Assembly: GCA_963082975.1 (NCBI GenBank)
Contig: OY720345.1
Span: 3,299,001 to 3,363,000 of the forward strand
Source of the DNA: Labia minor
Taxonomy: Eukaryota; Arthropoda; Insecta; Dermaptera; Spongiphoridae
Reading direction: 5' to 3'
Length of the DNA: 64,000 nucleotides
The position numbers and the translations under genes are program-made. Under the pieces are notes generated by a model. The model made no database searches and was not told the DNA's origin. It worked only from the letters and a program-made list of their open reading frames with translations. Shown in pieces: positions 35,334-46,581 of this stretch (the stretch's first letter is position 1; every line of letters begins with the position of its first letter).

Positions 35334-35898
35334 TTTCATTGCTGTCTTTTTCTATATATGGTCTCATAAAAACATTGATTGTGGTCTTACAAGTACGCTT
35401 GTAAACTTTCTGATATGCTCAAAAAACAACTACAAGTCACTAATACTTTATTTAAAATAATGTTAATCTGGTAAGTTTTATTTTAATTGGATGTTTATAT
35501 ACTTATGGTTTTTAACAATAAATTCCATTATGTATATATGTAGATCTGTAGATGGATGGAACCTACTAATACATCTTAAAAGAAATTTTAATGATAAGTC
35601 TACTGTAATTTCACTTATAAAAAATAGATTAAATAATAATTTTTATTTTAATTTTTAATTTGATTTTATTAATACAATATGACAAGGAACTGATTAATTA
35701 TTAAACTTCTAAATTCTTTCATTATGCTTCTTGCATGCATGTGCCCATTTAGCAACATTCATTGATTTTATGCCCCTCACCAATCTTTTTATACCCAATA
35801 ATAATTGATGGTATGATTAATTCATTAAAATACAAAATAAAAACGATTCTGCTTTCATTCACATTCTAATATATTATAATTGTATTTTTAAATAATAA
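35334..35898. other. AT-rich spacer
   Basis: I see no gene or repeat here beyond short A/T runs. Confidence 0.6.
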
Positions 35899-36700
35899 CT
35901 AGTACCGGGACCCCGAGCCTCGGCTCGGTACTTAAGTTAAAAAAAATGATTCATTATTATTGGGTTTGGCTGGTAATATTAATACCTGGGATACCGAGCT
36001 GTCGCTCGAAAAAATGTTTAGACATTATTATAGACATTTTCATTCTGTAAATTAAATAATTTTATTTCATTTAAATAAATATCTATTTTTAAATAATTTT
36101 TCTCTCTACATTATTTATCTAATTCTGACAATATATTAAGATCACACCGGGACCCCGAGCCTCGGCTAGCTAATTAAGTTAAAAAAAAATAATTCATTAT
36201 TATATTGGGTTTGGCTGGTAATATTAATACTTGGGATACCGAGCTGATATACAATTCTTTAATTATTGATTACAATTATTAAATGTTGCATCATTGCATC
36301 AATTTGATTAAAATGAATGGAACTTGGGGTCCTCAATAATACATAAATATGTATTATTAGATATGTTTCTAAGTGCATGAATATTTTTTTTTTATTGGAA
36401 GAATGATAAATATATATCGTAATTTATAATTATAAAATATTATTAAAATATATATTTTTAATTTTATTTCGAAATTAAATAAAAAATTTTAAAATATTTT
36501 AAATATAAAAAAAATATTAATACAATATCTTTTAAAAAAAAGGCTGGAGTCAAATTTCAATATGAGTGTCATTTGTCCATATATAAATTAATAATAAATA
36601 ATATTAATAAATATTAAATTTAATAAAAGAACAATGAATAAATAAATATAAAATAGTAATTTATTAAAAAATAATAGATAAAAAAAAAAAAAAAAATTTT

Positions 36701-36760
36701 TTCCGCCGGTTTCGATCCTGCTAAGTTGACTATTCAAAACAGTGCCTTTACCCAATAGAC
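36701..36760 (-). other. tRNA-derived-looking segment, copy R, cut by hAT
   Basis: The minus strand has an A-box-like TGGTCTATTGGGTAAAGG, and a B-box-like GGATCGAAACC at 36718-36708. A T-run follows on that strand. Its upstream part lies beyond the hAT insertion. It corresponds to 3983-4050 in copy L but differs in sequence. Confidence 0.35.
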
Positions 36761-37146
36761 CATAGGTTCTTAAACTTATGTACTCCACGGACCCCCACTT
36801 GAAAAAATTTTTTTTGACGGACCCCCATCACAACTTTAGGTACTTTACGTCATTTTATTAATTAATTTCTGGCTTACGATCTCATAAGGACAAGGATATA
36901 TGATGAATATTTCTAACAGTGATTGGTGAATAACGATTTTTTTGCATATTGTAGAACACATTTTATTAGAAATTATAATATTGAAGAAAGAAAATACAAA
37001 CATTGTCATAGCAACAAATCTCACAAATTATAATGGGTACTTACATTAAATTCATATAAATATTTTATAATTTTTTTCAGAAAATATTAAATAAGAAATA
37101 TTTTAAAAAATAACTGCATCTATCTCATTAAATATAACTTACATAT

Positions 37147-39006
37147 TTAATGAGATGTATGCAGTTGTTTTCTTGAAACAAGAATCTCAATATCTGGCTT
37201 AATATTGGAAACTTTTAATCTAAGATCCGGCTCTACATTTAATTTGTTTCTATATTTAGACTTAATATAAAATAGTACCGAAAAAGCTTGTTCGCATAAA
37301 TATGTTGTGCAGAATGGAATCAAGTGTTGAAGTGCTTTATTTGCAAGCGCAGGATAATCTGACCTGAGAAGTAACCAAAAGTTGCTCAATTCAGTTTTGT
37401 TAAATTTTAGTTTATAAGTTGTATCACATGATAATTCCACGAGAATATCTTGTTCAGGTGCAGATAAATGTTTAGTATTTGTAATTTCCATATTAAATGG
37501 ATCTCTGATCCAGTTATTGCAAGGATCAGGAGTAGAAAAATACTTCCTGAAGTTGCTTTTCAAAGTAATTAAATGTTCAACAAATAATTGACGCGTTTGA
37601 TTAAGCAATTTTTCACTGGAGCTTTCTATGAAATCATTGAGAGTTGGAAAAGACTCATATACACCGTTCTGGATGCGTTTCGACCACAAGTCGATTTTTT
37701 TAATCATTGCTTCTATTTTATCTTCAACTTTAAATATATTTACAACAGTACCTTGCAGGCTCAAATTAAGTTCGTTCAATTTTGTAAAAATATCAGTCAA
37801 GTAAGCCACCTTAGCTAACCAGATAAAATCATTGAAACATTCGGTCAGTTCAAAATGCGCATCTATTAAAAACAATCGTATTTCATCTCGAAGCTCAAAA
37901 AGGCGAATGAGTACTTTCCCGCGGGACAACCAACGTACATCTGTATGTAATAATAAATGTGTATGTTGACTACCCATTTCCTCACACAAAATTTTAAAAA
38001 CTCTGGAATTAAGTGGACGAGCCTTAATGAAATTGACAATTTTAACTACTTCGTCTAATGTTCTTTTCAAATCTGGTGACATATTTTTGGCTGCTAATGA
38101 TTCTCTGTGAATGCAGCAATGATTCCAAACAACCTGAGGCGCAACATTTTTAATAAGAGCAATCAATCCAGTTCTTGTACCTGACATTGCACGAGCACCA
38201 TCAGTGCAAATTCCAACACATTTTGGCCACTCTATTTCATTTTCGGTTATAAAATTATTCAAACTGTTAAATATGTCATTAGCTGTCGTTCGTGAAGGTA
38301 GTGAATCACAAAACAATACATCTTCTTGTATTTGATTTTCAAACTCATATCTAATGAAAGCTAACAAATTGGCATTATTAGTGACATCAGTACTTTCATC
38401 CAATTGTAATGAGTAATAGTGACTTTTGCGCACTCTCGATATTAATTCTTCTTTTATATTACATGACATGTCTTCAATCCTATTCTTAACCGTATCATTT
38501 GATAATGAAATCAAATTTATATCGTTTGCTGCTTTAGTTCCTAACATTATATTTGTAATTACTTTTGTAGCAGGAAGAATTAATTGCTCTGCTATATTAT
38601 GCGGCTTTCCTGCTTTAGCAATAAGTAGAGCTACTTCATATGATGCCATTACTGCTTTCTTACTCATACCACCAGATCCCGTCTTTACCATCAATTTCTG
38701 ACTTGAATTAAGTTCTTCTTTTTTCATTTTAAAAAATTCGATAGACTTACTAACATGCTCGCTGTGCTTTGTTTGTAAATGACGTCTGAGATTAGCAGGT
38801 TTCATACTTTCATTGGATAAACTTTCCTGACATAGAACGCAGACTGGTCTTTCCACATCATTGTTGCAAATATAAGTAAATCCAAATGATAAATAATCAT
38901 CCGAATATTTTCTAGTTTTGCGTTTCTTGGTAGAGTTTGCTGTTGATGCCTCATCATCTGATTCTTTCCGTTTCTGTGTTGAACCAGTTTGTAGCCAACG
39001 ATCCAT
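37147..39006 (-). CDS. hAT transposase, Buster/ZBED5-like
   Basis: This transposase would cut and paste its own element by binding the terminal repeats and excising through hairpin intermediates in the nucleus. It has 619 residues. A basic N-terminus (KKRK near 27-30) precedes a BED zinc finger (C56, C59, H76, H81). The RNase H-like core shows the three acidic residues: D203 in LQLDEST, D269 in GICTDGARAM and E572 in CEQAFSVL. The hAT-specific CxxH (C297, H300) and RW (358-359) are present. The C-terminal dimerisation segment (LSNFW, 560s-580s) is complete. The length suits the Buster/ZBED5/SCAND3-like group. No stop or frameshift interrupts it, and the ATG starts the only long frame. The uninterrupted frame, all catalytic residues and the intact duplication suggest recent activity; expression is unknown. 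Confidence 0.93.
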   Translation of the reverse strand: MDRWLQTGSTQKRKESDDEASTANSTKKRKTRKYSDDYLSFGFTYICNNDVERPVCVLCQESLSNESMKPANLRRHLQTKHSEHVSKSIEFFKMKKEELNSSQKLMVKTGSGGMSKKAVMASYEVALLIAKAGKPHNIAEQLILPATKVITNIMLGTKAANDINLISLSNDTVKNRIEDMSCNIKEELISRVRKSHYYSLQLDESTDVTNNANLLAFIRYEFENQIQEDVLFCDSLPSRTTANDIFNSLNNFITENEIEWPKCVGICTDGARAMSGTRTGLIALIKNVAPQVVWNHCCIHRESLAAKNMSPDLKRTLDEVVKIVNFIKARPLNSRVFKILCEEMGSQHTHLLLHTDVRWLSRGKVLIRLFELRDEIRLFLIDAHFELTECFNDFIWLAKVAYLTDIFTKLNELNLSLQGTVVNIFKVEDKIEAMIKKIDLWSKRIQNGVYESFPTLNDFIESSSEKLLNQTRQLFVEHLITLKSNFRKYFSTPDPCNNWIRDPFNMEITNTKHLSAPEQDILVELSCDTTYKLKFNKTELSNFWLLLRSDYPALANKALQHLIPFCTTYLCEQAFSVLFYIKSKYRNKLNVEPDLRLKVSNIKPDIEILVSRKQLHTSH

Positions 39007-39084
39007 TTTATGGAGTAATTTATTAACATTGAACTACAATAATATAAATATAATATAAATATAACGAATTATTATTTACTAGCT

Positions 39085-39206
39085 ATGTTTTAATATGATT
39101 TTAAATGAATGTTTTAATATCATTTTAAATGAATGTTTTAAATCATTTTAATAAATGTTTTAAATCATTTTAAATAAATGATTTAATATCATTTTAAATG
39201 AATATT
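39085..39206. repeat. Tandem repeats upstream of the hAT transposase
   Basis: Four to five imperfect copies of a unit of about 25 bp (TCATTTTAAATGAATGTTTTAA and variants; written here as TCATTTTAAATGAATG plus TTTTAA) lie just upstream of the transposase start, inside the element. They could serve as binding or promoter repeats. Confidence 0.6.
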
Positions 39207-40565
39207 AATTTATATAATAAATATATTTCGTAATTTGATTCTAAAATATTATTAAAATAAATATTTTTTATTCATAAAACTAACTTATACTTACTCTCAA
39301 AAACAGCCTTTCTGGGAAATTGCAAAATGTGTTTAGTGTTTTTATAAAATAATGATCATGCAAATTACACTAAAAATTAAAAAAAATTATTAGCTATAAT
39401 AAACTATTATTAGCTATAATTTAATTATAATTAATTAAATTAATAAAAATAATTTAAAGATACAACTCGTTGAGAAATGAACTTATAATTAACATTTGCT
39501 TTAAAACTGTTTAAAACCCCAGAGTGGACGCTGACAATTTGGGTTTTTCCGGGTAAGACTGTCCCCTCCCCTGGTTTTCCCCAATAACAAAGTGAAAGAA
39601 AATTCCCTTATATGCCTCCCCTTCCGAGCCCCTAAGAGGGGTTATTTTAAAGGAACAATCGAAAAATGATTTTAAATGAATGAATGGATGAAAATTCAAA
39701 TTTTATATATAGTTTTTTATATATGTTTATTTATTCACAAAAAATTAATTGACATAATTATCAATTTAATAAAATAAAATAGTATTATTAATAGTATTAA
39801 ATTATAGCCGTAATTCTCTAGGAGGATATAGTTACACAATGAACTTTAAATATTTATATATGTATATATTTTTACGATGATTTTTTTCCGAGGACCGCGG
39901 ACCCCCAGTAAAGGCTTCGCGGACCCCCAGGGGTCCGCGGACCACAGTTTAAGAACCACTGCAATAGACTAATATATTTAGATGATCAAAATGACATTTT
40001 TACTCCCTTTGCAAGAATTATATGTTTTTTTTTTTTTGTTTTTGTTTTTTTTGAGAGTGATTAATAAATATATATATATATTTTATTAAAAATAAATATT
40101 TTTAATTTTATTTCGAAATTAAATAATGAATTTTAAAATATTTTAAATATAAAAAAATGTTAATACAATTCATTTAAAAAAAAGCGGGAGTCCGTATTTT
40201 ATTTTGTTGTTTAATAAATAGATTAATAAATATATATATATATATATATATTATTAAAAATAAATATTTTTAATTTTATTTCGAAATTTATTTTATTTTA
40301 AAATATTTTAAATATAAAAAAAATATTAATTGAAGTAAAATTGATGACGTCACACCCATATATAATTTTCAATTAAGAAATTAATAATGAAGCTGTAAGT
40401 TTCAAGAGATGTGATCAATAAAACTCAATTTTTCTTTATAAATACTATATCTAGTGTGAATTTGAAAAAAATCGTTAGAGCGGTTTTTGAGAACCAATGG
40501 TTATAGATACATATATAGATATATAGATATATAGATACAATTTTAGCTAGCATAATAAGATAAGA

Positions 40566-43353
40566 TACATACTACATACTACTACAATGTATTAACAATT
40601 ATTATTTAGCAGGATATTTTTGATTTTGATTTTTACTTTTCGATTAAATAGCAAACTTTTTTTTAAGATAATCGTTTTATTAAAGAAAATATAAGATACA
40701 AATTAAATATAACTTTACTTTTATAAATTATCATTCCCACTGATTGTGTGAGTTTTAAAAATAATTATTTTCTTTAAACAAAACATATTTTTTTTCTTTT
40801 TTTTAATATAAAATGTATTAAAACTATCTTTGCTTATATATACGTATTATATACATATTATATATATAAAAAAAAATTTCACTAGATTTAGAATCTAAAT
40901 CGTTCTTCTCGATAACAACTCAAATGCACATAAACCTACTCTTTTGTTGTTTCAGTTTTATCGATATTGTTTATTACCATTTTTGTACGATTAGTTATAT
41001 TTAATTAATATAAAATATTCTAAAAAATAATATTTTTCTTATCTAAATGGGAAAGAGAGCTACAAGGACAAAATCATATAAATTATTAATATCTTAGAAC
41101 CAAGATCGATCGACTACAAAAATAATTTTGCATTTAAATAGTATGGTCTAGAAATATCGTGCCTTCTTTATCAGATGAATCAGTATTCTAACGAAAATAG
41201 TTAAAGAAGCTGTAATAACCATATTATTTTTATTATTTTTTTATTATTATTTATTATTATATGTATTTTTATAAAAGTTCATAATCGACTTTTCTCTTTA
41301 TTATATATACGAGATATTTATATATCAGTGAATGTTTTCTCAGCAACGCATTCCTTTTATCTGTTCACTTTTTGATGGTTAAAAGAATGAACCGCCTCTC
41401 TTGAATTTTCTTTCTCAGCGAGCTTTTAAATCGCCTCTCTCAAACACCTTCATTTAATTATGCGAAATTTCACAAGTTCTCTTGATGGATCTCCTAATTA
41501 TAAGAATATATTTCCTTCTAGAATATATGAATCCTTATTATTTATATAATAATTTAATTAATAATAGAATTAAATTTTTTAAATTTTCATATATATCAAA
41601 GATTTTTAATTAGTTTGATTGCTCTTATTGAAACGTGTTATTATATTTTATACATTTATTTATTATATCTAGAAATTATTATTCATTCTCTTTGTGTTTA
41701 TTTAAATATCTATCTATATATCTATATATATGTGTGTGTGTGTGTGTGTGAATGAAATTTTATACCCAAAAATTTAAACAAACTTACTTGAGATGACTGA
41801 TAACAAAACATTAATAATAATAATATCCATTAAAAAATAAAAAAAAAAAAAAAAAAATAGATTAATTAATAGAATTTAGTTATCAAAAATTCCAATTTGA
41901 ATAAACATTTTAAAAAAAGTTTGATTCTTTAGTTAGTAAATGGAATTAATCAAGATTTTTATAGAGTTACTTTAATGAAATTTAGTGTAGTGTTAAATAT
42001 TCACTTTCATGTTATAGAAATTATTTGTGAAAATACGAGTATTTCAGTAATAATTATAATTTAAGTAAATTATTTTTTTTATTAAGGTTCAAAATCTTAA
42101 ATTTGATTAAATTAAATCAATATATTGTATCTATTCAATTTATTTTACCTAAATTTGGTAAGATTTTAAAAATAATAAATCATTAATAAAAAAAAAGTAG
42201 AAAACAAAAATAAATCATTTATTTATTTTTTTTAAAGATGCTTTATTTAAATTTCCACTGTTACTAAAATGTAAGACATGTTCTGTTACTTATAACAAAC
42301 ATATGTAAGTTTGAAAAAATATGAAAGGTACACCCCCCCCCCCCCAGTTGAGTTGATCATAGAGTTAAATATTTCATAAATATTTCACTGTCAATAATAA
42401 ATGCACTTCCATTTATTAGTTGATGAAACAAATTTTAGTTTAATTTGTTGAATTAGTACAAATTTAAATAAAGGAAAAAAATAAGATGAAAAATTATTTA
42501 TATTAATTCTCACGATTCATTAAATAACTAAATGAAATCTTAAAATAATTTTATCTAAAAATAAAAAAAAAAGAATATTTCCAACCAACTTCGAATGGCA
42601 AATAATTTATAATAGAGTTTCAAACTTTATTTATATCTATAAATATTCTTTCCCTTCAAATACATATATATATATATTTGACTGAGGGTGGGGATCCTTA
42701 CATCTTTTAAATTAAAAATCCAAGCTTGTTAATTTTTTTTTTTTTTTTTAAGACAAAAATACCAAAGAGCAAACCTTAATGAATGTTTAATGAGATGGAA
42801 ATTTAAATAAAAGCTACCCATGTTTCAGAACAAGATAGATAACTTGAAAATGAAAAAAAAAAAAAAAATAAAAAATAAAAAGTAAAAAATAAAATAAAAT
42901 AAAAAATGAATAAAATGAATTTTGGAAAGAGGAAATTGTTCATCGGCTGTGATTCATCCGAAACTTGAAATCCAAATAAGGCGAGATGAGAGGTTGCATT
43001 GATAAATAAGGAACTCTGCTATTTTGAATATCTAGGGACCTTTTGCTTGCTACATCAACGATCATAATCTTCAGATAATTGTGCCCGGTTTGTTTATACT
43101 AATAAATAACTTCAACAATAAATTTAATGAGAATTTCTTTGAAGGTGAACATCAGAATAAATTGAAAAGTTAATGAACTTCTGACAATATATATATATAT
43201 ACATAAATTTATTAATAAATAAATAAATAAATATACATTTATATAATTGAAAAATTATTTTGTGAAATTTTTTTTAGTGAGAAAAATAGATCATACCTAA
43301 TCTATGATGTTATATTTAGTAACCCAGCTAGTTATACAGAGTGTTATGTCCTT
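40566..43353. other. AT-rich DNA without a recognisable gene
   Basis: A (GT)n run lies at about 41728-41749, A-runs near 41838-41857 and 42853-42868, and a C-run at 42331-42345. A splice-acceptor-like TTTTGTTGTTTCAG ends at 40956 and another, TTTTCTTTCTCAG, at 41418, but no supported exon follows either. A somewhat more complex patch lies at 42920-43080. Confidence 0.5.
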
Positions 43354-43515
43354 ATGTTACTGATTAAATTAAAATCTATTTTAAATAAGAACATAAAAAG
43401 AAATTAATGTTTTAATATACTGATTGAAACAAAATGGATGAAAACCTTTTACATGCAAACTTTCAACCAAATACTATGTATTACTTCGGGGGGGGGGGGG
43501 GACAGGGGCAGAGCA
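43354..43515 (+). mobile_element. Helitron family D, 3' fragment, copy 3
   Basis: ACTGATTGAAACAAAATGGA, then GAAAACCTTTTACATG and CTTTCAACC, match copies 1 and 2 just before their 3' hairpins. The hairpin itself is replaced by a G-run (43489-43501) and a TA microsatellite, so the terminus is lost. Confidence 0.65.
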
Positions 43516-43689
43516 TATATATATATACATATATATTGTAATAATTTTTTTGAAAAGACGGAAATAAGGGAAGATAGAAATTTGAGGGGTGAGATAATGG
43601 GAATATTTTCTTGATAATGGTAGCACACTGGACTGGTCAAAACAAGGGTGGATCCTTCACGTGAATAGTCCTGGAGTGTTAGGGGATGA

Positions 43690-43975
43690 ATCCTATTCTC
43701 AAATTCTCTAAATCTACTCTCGTCACCCAAGGTCATAGACCATGCCTCACATCCATATAATACAACCGGTAAAATAATTGTTTTATAAATTTTAATTTTT
43801 ATCCCCTTTGATAATAATTTTGACGCGATAAGCCCCTTTATTGCATGATAACAGGCGTTTCCCGATTGTAACCTCGTTTTAAACTCATCTCGAATATTAT
43901 TATCTTTCGTTATTACAGAACCTAAGTATTTAAAGTTTTCTACATTTTCACAAATATAGATGAATGAAGCCATTT
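43690..43975 (-). pseudogene. RTE-type LINE reverse transcriptase fragment
   Basis: On the minus strand the frame from 43973 encodes ENVENFKYLGSVITKDN, then RDEFKTRLQSGNACYHAIKG and KIYKTIILPVVLYGCEAWSM. This is the thumb-end segment typical of RTE-clade endonuclease/reverse transcriptases, where VLYGCEAW is the best-known part. After FENRI (about 43690) similarity ends and the frame runs on into unrelated sequence, so the element is truncated. Catalytic parts of the reverse transcriptase are absent. It is a better-preserved relative of the remnant at 19395-20320. Confidence 0.75.
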
Positions 43976-44815
43976 AATAGTTTATTCAAAATTGAATATC
44001 TTTAGAAAAAAATCTTTGTTAGTCTAATTGTAAATCCCAAATTGTTGTTATAATTTTATACTGAATATAACAAGGTTTAGTTGGTTTTTTTCTGCCGATA
44101 CGTGCAATACTTACGCATTTCAGGTTACAGACCTTCCAGGGGTTTCATTAAAAATACTAAATTTACTTATCATAAAAAAACACACTATTTTTTGTGTTTT
44201 TATATTATAATTTGAAACAATATTTCTAAATTGATTAAAGAGACAAACACAATACATTTATGGCAATGATCTGTAAATAATGTAATGTAAAAATTCTTAG
44301 AAACTCACACGATATCAATATATATTATATTTATCAATAATTAATTTTAAGAGCAAGTTGGATTGGATGGGAATCTTCTTTTAGTAGTAGAGAAAGATTC
44401 TTTCTATTGGATACTTTTATTTCAAACTAACAACTTTCCAACTGTTCTATTCACAAACGACTCGAAATTCCTCTCTCAATTTGTTTCCAGTTCCTGGTTT
44501 TACCACGATGAATTAAATTCCATGCTCAGTTTATCTATTCAAGAGTGATTTTCTTAAAAAATTTGCCATCACATACCATAAATGACATATTTAATAAACT
44601 TTCATCTTTTTTTTAATTAAAATTCTCTCTCTATTTGTATCAATTTATAATAATTTATAAAATAAATAATAAAATAATATTATCAATAATATTAATGTAT
44701 ACTTCTACAATACGATAAATAAATATTTTCAATTAAATTTTACATTAAAAAAAAATTATTATAATATTGTGAATATATTTTTTGAAAAATTATGATATTT
44801 TAATATAAAAATAAG
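43976..44815. other. AT-rich spacer
   Basis: I see no repeat family. The frame at 44363-44548 is short and unrecognised; its sequence is less repetitive than most (residues such as FLSQFVSSSWFYHDELN), but there is no supporting signal. Confidence 0.5.
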
Positions 44816-45120
44816 CTGGAGTGTCTCCACTCGACTATCTTGCAATTTGAATTGAATTAAATAACATAATATATTATATTTAAATTAAATTTAATTAATT
44901 ATAAATTAATAAATACTTAATATTTATTAAACCAGCGCATGTTTGGCTCTTCGTTGATGGCACCACGTGATTTGCAGTTTTAAAAAATTAATTCTGGTAG
45001 TTTCAGCGATTCAATCAAGCTAAAATTCTATATATAGCAGTTTTATATGGTACAATTTTTAATAAAGTGAAAAACTATCAAACATATATCTTTATTTTTA
45101 CTATCAGTTTAGAGGAAAAT
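44816..45120 (-). mobile_element. Family C element, copy 3 (truncated)
   Basis: It begins with the 3' stem-loop AGCTGGAGTGTCTCCACTCG and the subterminal GACTATCTTGC, then CAGCGCATGTTTGGCTCTT and TTTTATTTTTACTATCA. It stops before the microsatellite, so the 5' half is missing. A further copy of just the terminus lies at 45168-45215 (GCTGGAGTGTCTTCACTCG). Confidence 0.68.
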
Positions 45121-45215
45121 TTAATTATTTTAGATTTTGATCCATATAAAGATGCTTAAAGATATAAAAAAAAGCTGGAGTGTCTTCACTCGACAATCTC
45201 GCAAATTTATCACTT

Positions 45216-45946
45216 ATAAATAATTAAATTTAATATAAATAATTAAAAACTTAGACTATAAAATATCCTAATATATAATAAAAAATAAAAAATTGTTTCT
45301 AATGTAGGTTATTGTAAAAGAAAATATGTATACATTTATAAATTATATATATATATATATATATACAACATTCCTTAAATTATTTTCTTAATCAATTGAA
45401 TCACTAATATATAAAAAATAAATGATATTCTTTATTTTCTAAATGCAGGAGGCAAACGGGCACAGCCAGAAGAATTCGATTGTTTATATTATTTATTTCA
45501 TTGAAAAGCGATAAGCGACTCGGCCAATTCTTTGAAAAATATTATTAAAATAAATTAAAATAAAATAAAAGAAAAGAAAAGAATTGTAATTTTTAGTTTT
45601 CATTGAACAGTGAATAGAAAAAGAAGTCAAAATTGTTGAATGAACGTTCTAATAGGTAATTAACAATTATTATATATTGTATTATTATATACCCACTAAT
45701 AATCCTATTTTAATTATAAATATATTATTAATTAATAATAAATAGTTATTCGTTTAATAAACTTCCTCTATGAATATAATAATTTATTAATTAGAGGATT
45801 ATAATATTATTTTTCATATTCATAAACTCGTATAGTTATACTATAAATACTTTATATATACTTCAATTATTTTTTACAAGGTGAATTACAAATGATTTGT
45901 ATTTGACATTCTTTGAATAATGAAGAAAAAACTAAAATAAAAAAAA
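45216..45946. other. AT-rich spacer
   Basis: A possible acceptor TTTTCTAAATGCAG ends at 45449 and is followed by a short GC-richer stretch (GAGGCAAACGGGCACAGCC), but no donor or frame supports an exon. Confidence 0.5.
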
Positions 45947-46417
45947 ATCTGGAATGCCCCCACTGGACTATTCCCCAATTTGAATTGGATTAAATAATAT
46001 AATATATTATCTTTAAATTCAATTTAATTCATTATAAATTATAAATTAAAATTAATAAATAATATTTATTAAATCAGCGCATGTTTGGCTCTTTGTTGAT
46101 AGCACCACGTCACGTGTTGGCGCGTGAGATTTGTAGTGTTAAAAAATTAATTCTGGTACTTTCAGTGATTCAATCAAGTTGAAATTATATATATATAGCA
46201 GTTTTATAAAATTTTTAATCATGTGAAAAATTATCAAACACATTTCTTTATTTTTACGGTCACTTTAGAGGAAAAAAAATCAAAACATTGTAGGTAATGA
46301 CCCTCTTCCAGTTGAGCTACATTTCTCAAAAGTTGATAGAACAATATGAATTTTGAATAATGCCCATGAATCAAATTTCATGATTCTAGCTCAAAGCAAT
46401 TTTGCATAATCTTGTCT

Positions 46418-46450
<33 letters not shown>

Positions 46451-46581
46451 CATTGTAAGAGAGAGAGAGACATTTTTTTTAACCTTAGTGAAAATGATTC
46501 TGGAACCTTCAAAACGTATAATAACATCAAAATCTCAATATCGAAATTTTTCGTGATCGCAATACTATCTCTGGCGAGATA
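45947..46581 (-). mobile_element. Family C DINE-1/HINE-like element, copy 4
   Basis: It is nearly full length: a degraded 3' stem-loop (CTGGAATGCCCCCACTGG), CACGTCACGTGTTGGCGCG, TTGAGCTACATTTCTC, a CA/TA microsatellite at 46420-46452, and the intact 5' end (minus strand TACTATCTCGCCAGAGATAG then TATTGCGATCACG). Its uninterrupted CTTTAAATTCAATT at about 46009-46023 is the empty site that proves the Helitron insertion in copy 1. Confidence 0.75.

Larger units (their letters stand above)
36761..39961 (-). mobile_element. Complete hAT (Buster-type) DNA transposon
   Basis: Ends: left CATAGGTTCTTAAACT and right, reverse complemented, CAGTGGTTCTTAAACT match at 14 of 16 positions. The flanks are a perfect 8-bp duplication CAATAGAC (36753-36760 and 39962-39969), which fits the nnnTAnnn target pattern of the Buster group. 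Subterminal CGGACCCCCA motifs occur twice near each end, plausible transposase binding sites. One 619-codon transposase ORF lies on the minus strand. A TTTATT at 36962-36967 gives a minus-strand AATAAA downstream of its stop. Length is 3201 bp. The two left TIR mismatches are its only visible end decay. Confidence 0.92.
35899..40565 (-). mobile_element. Nonautonomous Helitron-like element, copy R, split by hAT
   Basis: It has the same order of parts as copy L (3519-4676). On the minus strand the 3' end is hairpin CCGAGCC/GGCTCGG, GGTCCCGGTA, CTAG, followed by T (35899-35902). The unit recurs at 36146-36250. AT-rich units and TGACGTCA at 40345-40352 follow, then the 5' end TCTTATCTTATTATGC preceded by A at 40566. 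The hAT element at 36761-39961 is a later insertion. Without it the repeat would be about 1.46 kb. It has no coding capacity of its own. Confidence 0.62.

Noticed and set aside
37588..38701. Plus-strand frames antisense to the transposase
   Set aside because: Shadows of the hAT transposase coding strand.
43449..43689. C-terminal part of the 174-residue minus frame
   Set aside because: After FENRI the frame leaves the LINE similarity and reads unrelated sequence and a C-run; not part of a protein family.
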